Notes under the pieces: model-generated
What the model was told of the DNA's origin: nothing
Seen by the model: the letters and a program-made list of their open reading frames with translations, nothing else
Database searches by the model: none
Shown here: in pieces, positions 45,083 through 56,427 of the stretch
Layout of the letters: every line of letters starts with the position of its first letter
Position numbering within the stretch: position 1 is the first letter of the stretch
Translations under genes and position numbers: made by a program
Origin: an uncultured Roseovarius sp.
GTDB lineage: Bacteria > Pseudomonadota > Alphaproteobacteria > Rhodobacterales > Rhodobacteraceae
Length of the DNA: 64,000 nucleotides
Assembly (NCBI GenBank): GCA_947496175.1
Contig: CANMBU010000001.1
Span: 372,001 to 436,000 of the forward strand
Direction: 5' to 3'

Positions 45083-45397
45083 TTAGACCGAGATTTGCAC
45101 GTCCACACCAGCAGCCAGGTCGAGCTTCATCAGCGCATCGACAGTTTGCGGTGTGGGATCAACGATGTCCAAGAGACGCTTATGCGTGCGGATCTCGAAC
45201 TGGTCGCGCGATTTCTTGTTGACGTGGGGACCACGCAGAACAGTGAATTTTTCGATCTTGTTCGGCAGTGGAATGGGTCCACGTACGTCTGCTCCGGTCC
45301 GTTTGGCCGTGTTGACGATTTCCTGCGTGCTGGCGTCCAGCACACGATAATCAAACGCCTTCAGGCGGATGCGGATGTTTTGGCTTTGAACGGCCAT
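45083..45397 (-). CDS. rpsJ: 30S ribosomal protein S10
   Basis: 104 residues, [20 protein letters not shown] start; NusE/S10 fold with [20 protein letters not shown]. Also the NusE transcription factor of antitermination. First gene of the S10 block after tuf, 12 bases ahead of rplC. Confidence 0.98.
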   Translation of the reverse strand: MAVQSQNIRIRLKAFDYRVLDASTQEIVNTAKRTGADVRGPIPLPNKIEKFTVLRGPHVNKKSRDQFEIRTHKRLLDIVDPTPQTVDALMKLDLAAGVDVQISV

Positions 45398-45472
45398 TGT
45401 TCTTATCCCTCAAAGGGTTCAAGCGGAGAGGAAGAGAGGCGGGATTGCCACGCTTCATCGCGCCAAAATGAA

Positions 45473-45494
45473 GGGGTGCGCTTGCACGCACCCC
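45473..45494 (-). terminator. Hairpin after tuf
   Basis: Perfect 8-bp stem GGGGTGCG (45473-45480) with CGCACCCC (45487-45494), 12 bases past the tuf stop. A weak U-tract (TTCATTTT) follows on the minus strand, so it may only attenuate read-through into rpsJ. Confidence 0.6.
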
Positions 45495-45506
45495 AATTTG
45501 TTTACA

Positions 45507-46682
<1,176 letters not shown>

Positions 46683-46705
46683 GATGGCCTCCTATCTTTG
46701 CGGAT

Positions 46706-46758
46706 GGTGGGCGTTTTGCCCACCCTACTGTAGTGGGTAGGGCGGGGTTCACCCCGCC
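46706..46758. repeat. Two GTAGGG-type palindromes between fusA and tuf
   Basis: GGTGGGC (46706-46712) with GCCCACC (46718-46724); GGCGGGG (46741-46747) with CCCCGCC (46752-46758). The GTAGGG motif borders each (46728-46723 and 46737-46742). Placed where tuf output could be tuned relative to fusA. Confidence 0.7.
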
Positions 46759-46765
46759 ACCCGGG

Positions 46766-48883
46766 TTATGCGTATTTCGATTGAATCTCTTCCGAGATGT
46801 TCGATGGTACCGGCTCATAATGCGAGAACTGCATGGTGAACTGGGCGCGGCCCGATGACATCGAGCGCAGCGTGTTGATGTAGCCGAACATGTTGGCCAG
46901 CGGTACGTTTGCGTTAATCGCAATCGCGTTGCCGCGTGGCTCTTGTCCAGAGACCTGGCCACGGCGAGATGTCAGGTCACCAATGATACCACCGGTGTAT
47001 TCTTCCGGCGTGATCACTTCGACCTTCATGATCGGCTCAAGCAGTTTCGCGCCCGCCTTTTTCAGACCTTCGCGCATGCCCATACGTCCGGCAATCTCAA
47101 ACGCCATCACCGACGAGTCCACATCGTGGAATTTACCGTCGATCAGAGCAACCTTGAAATCGATCACAGGGAAGCCAGCCAGAGGGCCGCTGTCCATGAC
47201 GCTCTCGATGCCTTTTTCCACGCCCGGGATGTATTCCTTGGGCACGGCACCACCGACGATACGGCTCTCAAAGGAATACCCTTCGCCAGCTTCGGTCGGC
47301 GTGATGATCATCTTCACCTCGGCGAACTGACCTGACCCACCCGACTGTTTCTTGTGGGTGTAGGTATGCTCGACCTCATGAGAAATGGTCTCGCGATAGG
47401 CCACCTGAGGCGCACCGATGTTGGCCTCAACCTTGAACTCACGCTTCAGTCGGTCGACGAGAATGTCGAGGTGCAATTCGCCCATGCCTTTCATGATGGT
47501 CTGACCAGATTCAAGGTCAGTTTCCACACGGAAGGACGGATCCTCCGCCGCCAGACGCGCCAGACCCTGAGACATTTTCTCCTGGTCGCCTTTTGTTTTC
47601 GGCTCAACCGCGATCTCAATGACCGGATCCGGGAAGGTCATGGTTTCAAGAACCACCGGATCCTTCTCGTCACAGAGCGTATCTCCGGTTGTGGTGTCCT
47701 TCAGACCCGCAAGCGCGATGATGTCGCCGGCAAAAGCCTCTTCAATCTCTTCACGGTTGTTGGAGTGCATCATCATCATCCGACCAACGCGCTCTTTCTT
47801 ACCTTTGGTCGAGTTCAGCATGGACCCGCCTTTGGTAAGTGTACCGGAATAAATCCGCGTGAATGTGAGCGAGCCAACGAACGGATCGTTCATGATTTTG
47901 AACGCCAGACCAGAGAAGGCCATCGCATCATCCGCGCGGCGGGCGATGTTACGCTCTTCGTTTTCGTCGCCCGGCTTAAAGCCCATGTAGTCCACAACAT
48001 CCAATGGGCTTGGAAGATAGTCGATCACAGCGTTAAGCAGCGGCTGAACACCTTTGTTCTTGAACGCAGAGCCACCCAGAACCGGCACAAAGTCCAGCGC
48101 CAGCGTGCCCTTACGGAGCAGTTTGCGCAGCGTTGGCACGTCAGGCTCATTGCCTTCCAGGTAAGCCTCCATTGCGTCGTCATCTTGCTCGACGGCGGCT
48201 TCGATCATCTTCTCGCGCCACTCAGCAGCCATGTCAGCCAGACCGTCGCGAATAGGGGCTTTGATCCAGCTCGCGCCGAGGTCTTCGCCCTGCCACAACC
48301 ATTCTTCCATAGTCACGAGATCGACAAGACCCTCAAGATCGCTTTCAGACCCAATCGGAATGCCAATCGGCACTGGTCGTGCACCAGTGCGTTCCTCGAT
48401 CATCTTCACACAGTTGAAGAAATCGGCACCGATCTTGTCCATTTTATTGACGAAAACCATGCGCGGTACTTTATACCGGTCGGCCTGACGCCACACGGTT
48501 TCGGTTTGCGGTTCAACACCCGCATTGCCATCCAGAACACAGACCGCCCCGTCCAGAACGGCCAGCGAACGCTCAACTTCGATGGTGAAGTCGACGTGGC
48601 CAGGGGTGTCGATGATGTTCAGGCGGTGCTTTTCGGAATCGGGCGTCTGGCCATCTTCTGTGCGCTCCCAGAATGTGGTCGTCGCAGCCGAGGTGATGGT
48701 GATCCCGCGTTCCTGCTCCTGCTCCATCCAGTCCATGGTGGCCGCACCATCGTGCACCTCACCAATGTTGTGGGATTTCCCAGTGTAAAACAGGATGCGC
48801 TCGCTGCAGGTGGTTTTGCCTGCATCGATATGGGCCATAATGCCAAAGTTGCGGTAACGGTCGAGCGGATAATCGCGTGCCAT
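46766..48883 (-). CDS. fusA: Elongation factor G
   Basis: 705 residues, GTPase driving tRNA-mRNA translocation. G1 [15 protein letters not shown], switch [17 protein letters not shown] (G3), NKMDKIG (G4), five-domain EF-G with the domain [16 protein letters not shown] region. Standard position after rpsG. Confidence 0.98.
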   Translation of the reverse strand: MARDYPLDRYRNFGIMAHIDAGKTTCSERILFYTGKSHNIGEVHDGAATMDWMEQEQERGITITSAATTTFWERTEDGQTPDSEKHRLNIIDTPGHVDFTIEVERSLAVLDGAVCVLDGNAGVEPQTETVWRQADRYKVPRMVFVNKMDKIGADFFNCVKMIEERTGARPVPIGIPIGSESDLEGLVDLVTMEEWLWQGEDLGASWIKAPIRDGLADMAAEWREKMIEAAVEQDDDAMEAYLEGNEPDVPTLRKLLRKGTLALDFVPVLGGSAFKNKGVQPLLNAVIDYLPSPLDVVDYMGFKPGDENEERNIARRADDAMAFSGLAFKIMNDPFVGSLTFTRIYSGTLTKGGSMLNSTKGKKERVGRMMMMHSNNREEIEEAFAGDIIALAGLKDTTTGDTLCDEKDPVVLETMTFPDPVIEIAVEPKTKGDQEKMSQGLARLAAEDPSFRVETDLESGQTIMKGMGELHLDILVDRLKREFKVEANIGAPQVAYRETISHEVEHTYTHKKQSGGSGQFAEVKMIITPTEAGEGYSFESRIVGGAVPKEYIPGVEKGIESVMDSGPLAGFPVIDFKVALIDGKFHDVDSSVMAFEIAGRMGMREGLKKAGAKLLEPIMKVEVITPEEYTGGIIGDLTSRRGQVSGQEPRGNAIAINANVPLANMFGYINTLRSMSSGRAQFTMQFSHYEPVPSNISEEIQSKYA

Positions 48884-48903
48884 GGTCTAATGCCTCTAAA
48901 GGT

Positions 48904-49386
<483 letters not shown>

Positions 49387-49758
49387 TTATTTAGGACGCT
49401 TGGCGCCGTATTTCGAACGACGCTGCTTACGATCTTTGACGCCTTGGGTATCCAGAACGCCGCGAAGAATGTGGTAGCGAACACCAGGAAGGTCTTTCAC
49501 ACGACCACCCCGGATCAGAACCACAGAGTGCTCCTGAAGGTTGTGGCTTTCACCTGGGATGTAGCTGATCACCTCGAACCCGTTGGTCAGGCGCACCTTG
49601 GCCACTTTCCGCATCGCCGAGTTCGGCTTCTTCGGTGTGGTGGTGTAGACGCGTGTGCACACGCCACGTTTCTGCGGGCACCCCTGAAGGTGCAGCGATT
49701 TGGTGGATCGGACTTTGGGCTGACGCGGTTTGCGGATCAGCTGTTGGATCGTTGGCAT
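49387..49758 (-). CDS. rpsL: 30S ribosomal protein S12
   Basis: 123 residues. Decoding-site loop with [19 protein letters not shown]: the Lys at the E. coli K42/43 position is wild type. The KDLPGVRYH motif holds the Asp that RimO methylthiolates. No substitution of the streptomycin-resistance kind is visible. First gene of the str operon, preceded by a strong promoter. Confidence 0.98.
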   Translation of the reverse strand: MPTIQQLIRKPRQPKVRSTKSLHLQGCPQKRGVCTRVYTTTPKKPNSAMRKVAKVRLTNGFEVISYIPGESHNLQEHSVVLIRGGRVKDLPGVRYHILRGVLDTQGVKDRKQRRSKYGAKRPK

Positions 49759-49990
49759 AGGGTCTCTTTCCCGTCTCTCAACACATATGTCTGCACAAGA
49801 ACGACCTCGTGCGGGTTCATCTCAAAGCGCTTCACGCGTCCGCAAAGCGAAAAGGCCGCAATCGTTTCCATTCCGAGGCAAACGACGCGGTGGGCTCCCA
49901 GAGGATCGGGGCAACTCAAACGGCCCGGATCTTGTCCACTTAAATTTTGATTTCGGATTTCGGGGTCACCCCCGGCACCGAGATGAGCGG

Positions 49991-50019
49991 CGTATAGGGG
50001 GAGTCGGAGCGGCTGTCAA
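49991..50019 (-). promoter_or_regulatory. Strong sigma70 promoter of the str operon
   Basis: Minus strand: TTGACA (50019-50014), 17-base spacer, TATACG (49996-49991), leader of ~235 bases before rpsL. The best promoter in the window. The gene-free stretch 49759-50047 shows no other clear structure. Confidence 0.8.
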
Positions 50020-50047
50020 CAGCCCGGCAAGCATTGGGCAAACGCCG

Positions 50048-50485
50048 TCACACTTGTGTTTCTTCGCGTCCTGACCTCTCATAGATTTCCCGGATTTGCA
50101 CCTCTCGCGACGCCGCAGAGATATCAAGCACCAAACACCTATGTAATTCGACATCATCATAGGTAAGCGCAGCATTGTGTTTGGCAAATTCGAAAACGTC
50201 GCTCAGTTTATCTTCTGTATGCCAGGTCGTCATCACAAAATGCTCTGGAGGAATTTCACCGTAGTCAAAGCGCTTCAGATCGGCCAGGTCCACGCTGTCG
50301 TCCCACAGGCTACAATCCTTACCCCAAGCCATCATGTAGCGACACCCAGTTTGCACTAGGGTTTCGCTAACCTCTTGGCGAAATTCGGACGTGACGTCCC
50401 GCTCTATCAACACCACACACTTGTAAGGAGCCTTGATCGTTTTCAGTGCAAATGGCACTTCAGGATTCACGAATTGATACTGCAA
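50048..50485 (-). CDS. Hypothetical protein upstream of rpsL
   Basis: 145 residues from TTG 50485, or shorter from GTG 50470. Contains CVVLIERDVTSEFRQEVSET, GKDCSLWDDSVDLADLKRFD and TTWHTEDKLSDVFEFAKHNA, with mixed alpha/beta character and no membrane segment. It may belong to a domain of unknown function; I recognise no catalytic motif. It ends ~29 bases beyond the rpsL promoter. Confidence 0.6.
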   Translation of the reverse strand: MQYQFVNPEVPFALKTIKAPYKCVVLIERDVTSEFRQEVSETLVQTGCRYMMAWGKDCSLWDDSVDLADLKRFDYGEIPPEHFVMTTWHTEDKLSDVFEFAKHNAALTYDDVELHRCLVLDISAASREVQIREIYERSGREETQV

Positions 50486-50591
50486 CGCAAATTGACCCGT
50501 CTTTCAAAGCGCATTTACCCGGGTTGGGACTTGTTTGCGCCATAGGCATTTGTAATCCTGTAGCTCAACTTGGTCAAAGGTGCCCCACTTC

Positions 50592-51416
50592 ATGCGCGTT
50601 ATCGGACTTTGCCGGTTTTCCTACCCCGCCATCGGCGGGTTCAAACGCATGCATGATACCGTCGAAGAGCGTGAAGCTTATCTCTACACGCCCGAGCGTT
50701 TGGATCTGCGCTTTCGTCATTTTGAAGCCCTCACGCTGCCCTCTATCGCGGCCCAGAGGGACAAGCGTTTCACGTTTCTGGTCGTCACCGGCGAGCGTAT
50801 GCCAAAAACCTATTGGGATCGCCTCAACGACATTTGCGCGCCAGTGCCAGAGGTAAAGGTGGTCACGGCCCCGCCTGCCAAGCATCGCACAGCCATGCAG
50901 GATGTGATCAAGGCAGAGCTAGGAGAAGACCAGACCGAAAGCCTGCAATTCCGGCTTGATGACGATGATGCCGTTGGAACAAATTTCATTCGTGGCATCC
51001 GTCGCACCGCACGTCTCGTCTGGAAACTGCGTGCCGATTGGCAGAACCTCGTCATTGAGTATTCAAGCGGCTATTCTGTAAAATTAACCCCGGATGGTAT
51101 TTTGGCAAAAGACATGCAAGGGCAGTTTCTGGCCTGCGGACTAGCCGTCCTGTTTCGTCCACAAGACAAGAAGACGGTGATGAACTTCGCCCATCACAAA
51201 CTGCATCACTCCATGCCGACCATAATTGACCCCACCACACCTATGTATCTGCGTGCCATACATGACGACAATGACAGCCGCGCACGGGGCAAAGACACAA
51301 CTCTTGTACCGCTTAACGATGAAGAGCGGGCATTCTTCAAAGCCCGGTTCAATGTCGACGAGGCGGCTGTGCAAGCGGCCTTTTCCGCCCAGCCTGCACT
51401 TCGCGATAAAGTGTGA
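50592..51416 (+). CDS. Putative rhamnosyl/glycosyltransferase
   Basis: 274 residues from ATG 50592 (MRVIGLCRFSYPAIGGFKRM), with AAAGGTG upstream. The pattern fits the 'putative rhamnosyl transferase' family: RRFEALTLPSIAAQ-like helix (RFRHFEALTLPSIAAQRDKR), FTFLVVTGERMPKTYWDRLN, and a DDDD acidic motif in LQFRLDDDDAVGTNFI for donor binding. The 3' end overlaps the convergent transporter gene by 68 bases. Acceptor unknown. Confidence 0.85.
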   Translation: MRVIGLCRFSYPAIGGFKRMHDTVEEREAYLYTPERLDLRFRHFEALTLPSIAAQRDKRFTFLVVTGERMPKTYWDRLNDICAPVPEVKVVTAPPAKHRTAMQDVIKAELGEDQTESLQFRLDDDDAVGTNFIRGIRRTARLVWKLRADWQNLVIEYSSGYSVKLTPDGILAKDMQGQFLACGLAVLFRPQDKKTVMNFAHHKLHHSMPTIIDPTTPMYLRAIHDDNDSRARGKDTTLVPLNDEERAFFKARFNVDEAAVQAAFSAQPALRDKV

Positions 51417-52251
51417 AAAGCCCGCTGGCGACAACGATGGCGGCGCCAATCAACGTTACCGCATCCGGCCATTCACCAAAAACGGCCCAGCCCAAAAAAA
51501 GTGCCCAGATCAGGCTCGTGTAACGAAAGGGCGCGATAAAGCTGATCTCTCCCACACGCATGGTCATGATCGAAAACAGGTACCCGCCAATAACCAACAC
51601 ACCGGCCAACCCAATGAGTCCACCCTGTCGCCCGCTCAGAGGAACCCAGTCAATTCCGAGGCTCAGCGCACCGAAGATGATCATCACCGCCGCAGACGTA
51701 ATCAGTGTGACAAGAATCGAAGGGGTGTTCGGCGACAAACGCCGTGTCGTCAGATCACGCAAGGTGACAAACCCCACTGCGACAAGCGTATAAATCGCAT
51801 AGAAGTTAAAATCATCCGTGCCCGGGCGCACGATCAGCATCACGCCGGCAAACCCCACCATAATAGCCAGCATTCGCCGCCATCCCACAGGTTCTCCCAG
51901 AAACAGTGCGGCGGCGAGCGTGATTGTCAGCGGCAGCGCCTGAAGAACCGCTGTCACGTTGGCAATGGGCATGTTGAACAGCGCAGTCAAAAAGAAATAG
52001 ACCGCTCCCACCTCGGCCAATGTCCTCACGGCAATCAGCCCCCAATCTCGTCTTGGCAGCCGCGAACGCAAGGCGCCCATCCGCCATGCCAGACCAAAAA
52101 TCAGCATTGTGGTCAGCACACCGCGCAGCACCAAAATCTGAAACAGCGGGACTTCACCCGCCAATGCCTTCACCGCCGCATCATTGAACGTGAACGACGC
52201 CATCGACGCCATCATCAGAACTGCGCCGGTCAGGTTATCAGATCGTGCCAT
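51349..52251 (-). CDS. DMT (EamA) family exporter
   Basis: 300 residues with ten predicted membrane spans and two EamA repeats. Pattern elements: LMMASMASFTFNDAAVKALA, ANVTAVLQALPLTITLAAAL, PFRYTSLIWALFLGWAVFGE, GAAIVVASGLFTLYREV. Such proteins export small metabolites or take up SAM or sugars. Convergent overlap of 68 bases with the preceding gene. Confidence 0.92.
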   Translation of the reverse strand: MARSDNLTGAVLMMASMASFTFNDAAVKALAGEVPLFQILVLRGVLTTMLIFGLAWRMGALRSRLPRRDWGLIAVRTLAEVGAVYFFLTALFNMPIANVTAVLQALPLTITLAAALFLGEPVGWRRMLAIMVGFAGVMLIVRPGTDDFNFYAIYTLVAVGFVTLRDLTTRRLSPNTPSILVTLITSAAVMIIFGALSLGIDWVPLSGRQGGLIGLAGVLVIGGYLFSIMTMRVGEISFIAPFRYTSLIWALFLGWAVFGEWPDAVTLIGAAIVVASGLFTLYREVQAGRKRPLAQPPRRH

Positions 52252-52265
52252 GTTCTGGCTCTAAA

Positions 52266-52467
52266 GCGTTTCGCGTTTAATCTGAGACATCGGCGAAAAG
52301 CGAAACGCGTGCAACGGTTGGGTGTCGCGCTGCGGTTCGCGATCATCTGTGACTCAGGTTTATCGCGACCCGCTTTAGTCCGCCGCGCGACCCGACACAA
52401 GCGGCACGAGCGCTCATGCTTCTTTCTTGTTCAAAATACCCCGGGGGTTTGGGGGCAGCGCCCCCAA
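52266..52467. repeat. Palindromes in the 52252-52522 spacer
   Basis: GCGTTTCGC (52266-52274) with GCGAAACGC (52300-52308). TTGGGGGC (52449-52456) with GCCCCCAA (52460-52467) around AGC. The second resembles a CTTGGGGGC roseobacter-type intergenic repeat and may close the downstream gene's transcript. Confidence 0.65.
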
Positions 52468-52522
52468 GACCTGCGTAACCAAAAAGCAAAACCGCTGCGG
52501 AACAAGGCCACATCTTTTAGGC

Positions 52523-53314
52523 TCAGATCGTCGCGCCCTCGACCAATGAGTGCTGTAACGCTTTGTGCAGATCAGGATTTGCAGCAAGAACACCCGGAAC
52601 TTTGGGCTCTTGATTGTTGAAAACCAAACCGGTGCCGCTTTGATCCGACACCGCCGCCCCCGCTTCACTGAGAATAAGAGCCCCCGCCGCAATGTCCCAC
52701 TCCCAGGCGCTGCGCAGGGTCATCATCGCGTCGAACCGGCCTTCAGCCACAAGCGCCATGCGATAGGCGAGAGAGGGACGAAAATTTCGAACCAGACCTG
52801 GATGCGCACCAGCCCGCCAGAATTCCTCTTTGAAGTTCGGTTTGGCCGCCAGCATCGTCGCTCCACTCAGCGCATTGCGCGCACCCACAGAGAGAGCCAT
52901 GTCATTGAGCGTGGCGCCACCCCCCTGCTCTGCCGCGTAAAGCTTGTCGCGCATCGGAAGATAAATGACGCCTGCCAGCACACGCCCGCGCTCGACAATC
53001 GCCAAAGAATGCGCCCAGGTGTTTGAGCCTTCTATGAAACTCCGCGTGCCATCAATCGGATCAACAATGAAAACACGGTCCCGCTCCAGTCTCTCGCCGC
53101 TGTCATCACTCTCTTCGGACAGCCATCCATAGTCCGAACGCGCCGTGCGCAATGTGTCTTCCAAAACCCGGTTCACCGCCAAGTCTGCCTCGGTCACAGG
53201 ACCTGCCCCGTCGGGTTTGTCCCAAACTTTAGCGGACGGCCCGGAATATTGCCGTGCCACCTCTCCGGCAGCCCGCGCCGCCGTGACCAAAAGCTCCAGA
53301 TCAGGCGCCGGCAA
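52523..53314 (-). CDS. Inositol monophosphatase family protein (TTG start)
   Basis: 263 residues. Metal motifs VDPIDGTRSFIEG and WEWDIAAGALILSEAGA mark the Mg-dependent Li-sensitive phosphatase family (IMPase, CysQ/BPNT, HisN). The start is TTG 53314, inside the end of the PmbA gene; no ATG fits. The overlap of 14 bases implies re-initiation. A CysQ-like 3'(2'),5'-bisphosphate nucleotidase is one option; substrate cannot be fixed. Confidence 0.88.
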   Translation of the reverse strand: MPAPDLELLVTAARAAGEVARQYSGPSAKVWDKPDGAGPVTEADLAVNRVLEDTLRTARSDYGWLSEESDDSGERLERDRVFIVDPIDGTRSFIEGSNTWAHSLAIVERGRVLAGVIYLPMRDKLYAAEQGGGATLNDMALSVGARNALSGATMLAAKPNFKEEFWRAGAHPGLVRNFRPSLAYRMALVAEGRFDAMMTLRSAWEWDIAAGALILSEAGAAVSDQSGTGLVFNNQEPKVPGVLAANPDLHKALQHSLVEGATI

Positions 53315-54647
53315 GCGTCATACCCTCGACCAGAAGTGACGGCACGGTTCGACTGAGCCACATACGCGCATCATTTGCAGGCTCTATGCGCAACAGCATC
53401 TCTGGCAGGTTGCCCGCAATCGTGCACTCATTCACCGGATAGGTGATCTCACCGTTCTCAACCCAAAACCCCGAAGCGCCTCGTGAGTAGTCGCCGGTAT
53501 TAGGATTGATGGTTGACCCGATCATCGACGTCACCAAAAGCCCCGTACCCATCTCGGCAAGCAGGTCGCCTCGTGATTTGTTGCTTTGCGTCAATGCCAC
53601 GTTGCCCACGCTTGGGCTGGGCGGTGCAGATGTGCTGCGTCGCGCGTTGCCAGTGGACGCAAACCCAAGCTTGCGGCCTGTGGCCAAATCAAGCGTCCAC
53701 CATGTCAGCACGCCGTCTTCCACGATATTCCGAGTCGATACCGCAAGCCCCTCGGCATCAAATGGCCGCGAGCCGGGAACCCTCGGGCGCAGGGGATCTT
53801 CGACAAGTGAAAGGCCTCTGGGCAGGACCTGTTCCCCCAATTTCTCCATCAACCACGAAGAGCCGCGGGCCACGGATGACCCATTGCTCGCCACAAGCAG
53901 GTGCCCGATGAGCGTGCTGGATACACGTTCGTCAAAAAGCACGGGATATGCACCGGTGGGCGGCTTGCGCGCGCCAAGCTGCGCCACCGCGCGTTCACCC
54001 GCCGTGTTTCCAATGTGATCCGAGGGCCGCAAATCCGCCGCAAAAATACGACTATCCCCGTCGTAATCACGCTGCATCGACGTGCCCTCGCCAGCAATCG
54101 CAACACAGCTCAAGGACGTGCTGGTCCGCGCATAGCCTCCGGCAAACCCATTGCTTGCTGCGATGTGCATATTCTGAGACGAATACCCGCCTGAGGCGGA
54201 TTGCACCTGTGTCACACCCTTGACCGCCAGGGCCGAGGCTTCTGCCTCCAACGCTTGGACTTGAAGTTCTGAAGGCGCAGGTTCATCGGTAAGGTCGGCA
54301 AGCTGCAACGCCGTGGCATCCCAATCCCGAACAATCTGCTCTGGTTCGGCCAGGCCGATATGCGGGTCTTCCGGCGCTTCTTGCGCCATGGCCACCGCGC
54401 GCTCGGCCAGCATGGCAATTGTCGTATGACTTGTGTCAGACGCCGAAACGCAGGCCTGTTTTTGTCCAACAAGAACCCGTAGCCCTATATCTGTTCCTTC
54501 TGCGCGCTCCGCCTTTTCCAAGGCACCCTTGCGCACGGCGATGTCCAGAGACCTCCCCTTAACTGCAATCGCGTCCGCTGCGTCCGCTCCAGCCTTTTTC
54601 GCAGCCCTGAGAAGCGTGTCAGTCAGGGATTCAAGGGCATGCGGCAT
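53301..54647 (-). CDS. pmbA: PmbA/TldE metalloprotease-family protein
   Basis: 448 residues of the TldD/PmbA (TldE) family. Landmarks: SLDIAVRKGALEKAERAEGT, PVLFDERVSSTLIGHLLVAS, GLLVTSMIGSTINPNTGDYS and ASGFWVENGEITYPVNECTI. The HEXXXH zinc motif of TldD is missing, as expected for the TldE partner that forms a heterodimer with it; tldD is not in the window. It is followed by the IMPase-family gene overlapping by 14 bases. Confidence 0.93.
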   Translation of the reverse strand: MPHALESLTDTLLRAAKKAGADAADAIAVKGRSLDIAVRKGALEKAERAEGTDIGLRVLVGQKQACVSASDTSHTTIAMLAERAVAMAQEAPEDPHIGLAEPEQIVRDWDATALQLADLTDEPAPSELQVQALEAEASALAVKGVTQVQSASGGYSSQNMHIAASNGFAGGYARTSTSLSCVAIAGEGTSMQRDYDGDSRIFAADLRPSDHIGNTAGERAVAQLGARKPPTGAYPVLFDERVSSTLIGHLLVASNGSSVARGSSWLMEKLGEQVLPRGLSLVEDPLRPRVPGSRPFDAEGLAVSTRNIVEDGVLTWWTLDLATGRKLGFASTGNARRSTSAPPSPSVGNVALTQSNKSRGDLLAEMGTGLLVTSMIGSTINPNTGDYSRGASGFWVENGEITYPVNECTIAGNLPEMLLRIEPANDARMWLSRTVPSLLVEGMTLAGA

Positions 54648-54746
54648 TCACGTCTCCACTTCGGCCTGCAACAGGTAGACCGAGGCCCGCAGCCTTGCAA
54701 GACCGCGGGCCTCAATTTACCCATCAAAGCGGAGTGTTAAGCCAGA

Positions 54747-56279
54747 TCAACGCAAACGCTGACCGTTCGCCAGAACCTGACCATCACTCTTGACCTCAAT
54801 TTTCGAGTCAAGCGTATCCTCGCCATCACCCGGCACGGCGAAGAGGCCCATCATCATACGTGCGCCCATAGCCTGATCTTCAGGGACAAAACCCATCGAC
54901 ACCAGCGTATCAAGCAAAGCATTTGCTCCGACCAATTTAAGATCAACAGATCCATCCGGAGCTGGGATTCCATCAAAGGTCTCCAGATCCGTGTTGTCAA
55001 AAGTGAATGCACCCGTCCCGCTAAGCTCAGCCCCGGCGGCGCGAACAGTCAATGCGTTCAAGCTCAGCGAGTTCAACTCACCCGGCATCTCATCAGAGGT
55101 TTCCAGATTTTCCATTTCTTCAGGGTTCAGGAAATCGAAGAACAACTTCGCCTTGCCCGTCATGTCGATGGCAATCGTTGCAGGGTCACGCGGCAGCTGT
55201 CCGGTGGGATCAAAAATACCCCAGATCAAGTCCGACATTGTGAAATTGCTCATGTTGAAGCCAAAGGCGAAATCCTGTTCCTCTTCGCCTTTGACAATCG
55301 GCATGCCAAATTTGAAACCCGCTTCCTCAAGAGCGAACTCGACAGGGAACGGAACATCACCACCAGCCATAGAAACGTTTGTGCCCGTTGTTGCGACGTC
55401 GTAAATCAAGCCCTTATCGCTCATGGCTACTTTGATTTGGCCAGTGTCAGAGCTCGTTGTGCCCTGCACATTCTCATCCCCTTCCGTGAATTGAAACTCC
55501 ATTGCGTTTTCGCGATAGGATAGATCCGCATCGACTTCGAACCCGTTCGCCACGGCCTGATGCATCAGGGCTGCGTCCATTTCGAGAGGCAGCGTGCTGG
55601 TGCCGGTCGCATCCATACCTGCCAGACCGCCTTTGAGAACAAGTCGCGAATCTTCATTCTCAGGGTCTTTGAAATCAATGTTGTAGCTGACCGGACCGCT
55701 GGTCATTTTCTGATCCGCGACACGCAGGTCGCCGACTTTCATAGTTGTTGTACCGACAATATCGGCCACGGTGACATCCATCACACCCAGCTCAATGCTT
55801 TCACCTTCGGCAACAATTTCCTTGAATTTCAGCGCAATTTCCGCCGCCGTGTAATTATACGTGATGTCGTTTGGATCACCTGAGACATTCATCACCAAAC
55901 CGGTATTGTTGTAGTCCATCGCAATGGTCACGGGCTCCGGGCCATCAACTACGACGTTGAAAGGAATGGAGGCAGGAAATTCGACAGAAACAGTGCCGTC
56001 GCCTTTCTCAACGAAATTGATCTCACCCAGTTCAACGCTGATGTTGGTATCTTCTTCAGGGATCTCCATGCTCAGGACGATATTTTTGACAGCAAGCGTA
56101 TCGCCCGATAGCGTCTCTTCAGCGGACATCGTATACCCGGAACCCGCCATGTAACCTTTCCAGTCAGCCCAGACATCCTGAGCTGTCACATCGGCCAATG
56201 CTGCCGTTCCGGTCATGAAAATTCCCAAAGCCACTGCCGAAGTACTGCTGCGAAGTGTGGCCTGTCCAAATGAGGTCAT
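54747..56279 (-). CDS. DUF2125 domain exported protein
   Basis: 510 residues. A signal peptide TLRSSTSAVALGIFMTGTAALA precedes a beta-rich repetitive body that fits DUF2125, a family of alphaproteobacterial periplasmic or outer-membrane proteins of unknown role. Repeated structural pieces such as NISVELGEINFVEKGDGTVS, MTSGPVSYNIDFKDPE, and FDFLNPEEMENLETSDEMPG suggest long beta-sheets. Acidic overall. Stands alone, with a promoter not clearly defined. Confidence 0.85.
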   Translation of the reverse strand: MTSFGQATLRSSTSAVALGIFMTGTAALADVTAQDVWADWKGYMAGSGYTMSAEETLSGDTLAVKNIVLSMEIPEEDTNISVELGEINFVEKGDGTVSVEFPASIPFNVVVDGPEPVTIAMDYNNTGLVMNVSGDPNDITYNYTAAEIALKFKEIVAEGESIELGVMDVTVADIVGTTTMKVGDLRVADQKMTSGPVSYNIDFKDPENEDSRLVLKGGLAGMDATGTSTLPLEMDAALMHQAVANGFEVDADLSYRENAMEFQFTEGDENVQGTTSSDTGQIKVAMSDKGLIYDVATTGTNVSMAGGDVPFPVEFALEEAGFKFGMPIVKGEEEQDFAFGFNMSNFTMSDLIWGIFDPTGQLPRDPATIAIDMTGKAKLFFDFLNPEEMENLETSDEMPGELNSLSLNALTVRAAGAELSGTGAFTFDNTDLETFDGIPAPDGSVDLKLVGANALLDTLVSMGFVPEDQAMGARMMMGLFAVPGDGEDTLDSKIEVKSDGQVLANGQRLR

Positions 56280-56427
56280 GATGAACCCTTCCGTTTTTAA
56301 AAAATCGCCCCTAGCTTCTGTGCAAGCCAGAGGATGGTCAAGGGCTTGTTACGCAAGTCTGGGGCGCTTGATGGGAGTCTTTTTGACTTTCTTGTGACCC
56401 GGTTTGATACGCAAAAGGAACAAATGA

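Noticed and set aside
51226-52620. 464-residue open frame opposite the DMT transporter
   Set aside because: Shadow frame; hydrophilic, low-complexity (His/Gln/Arg-rich) composition typical of antisense translation.
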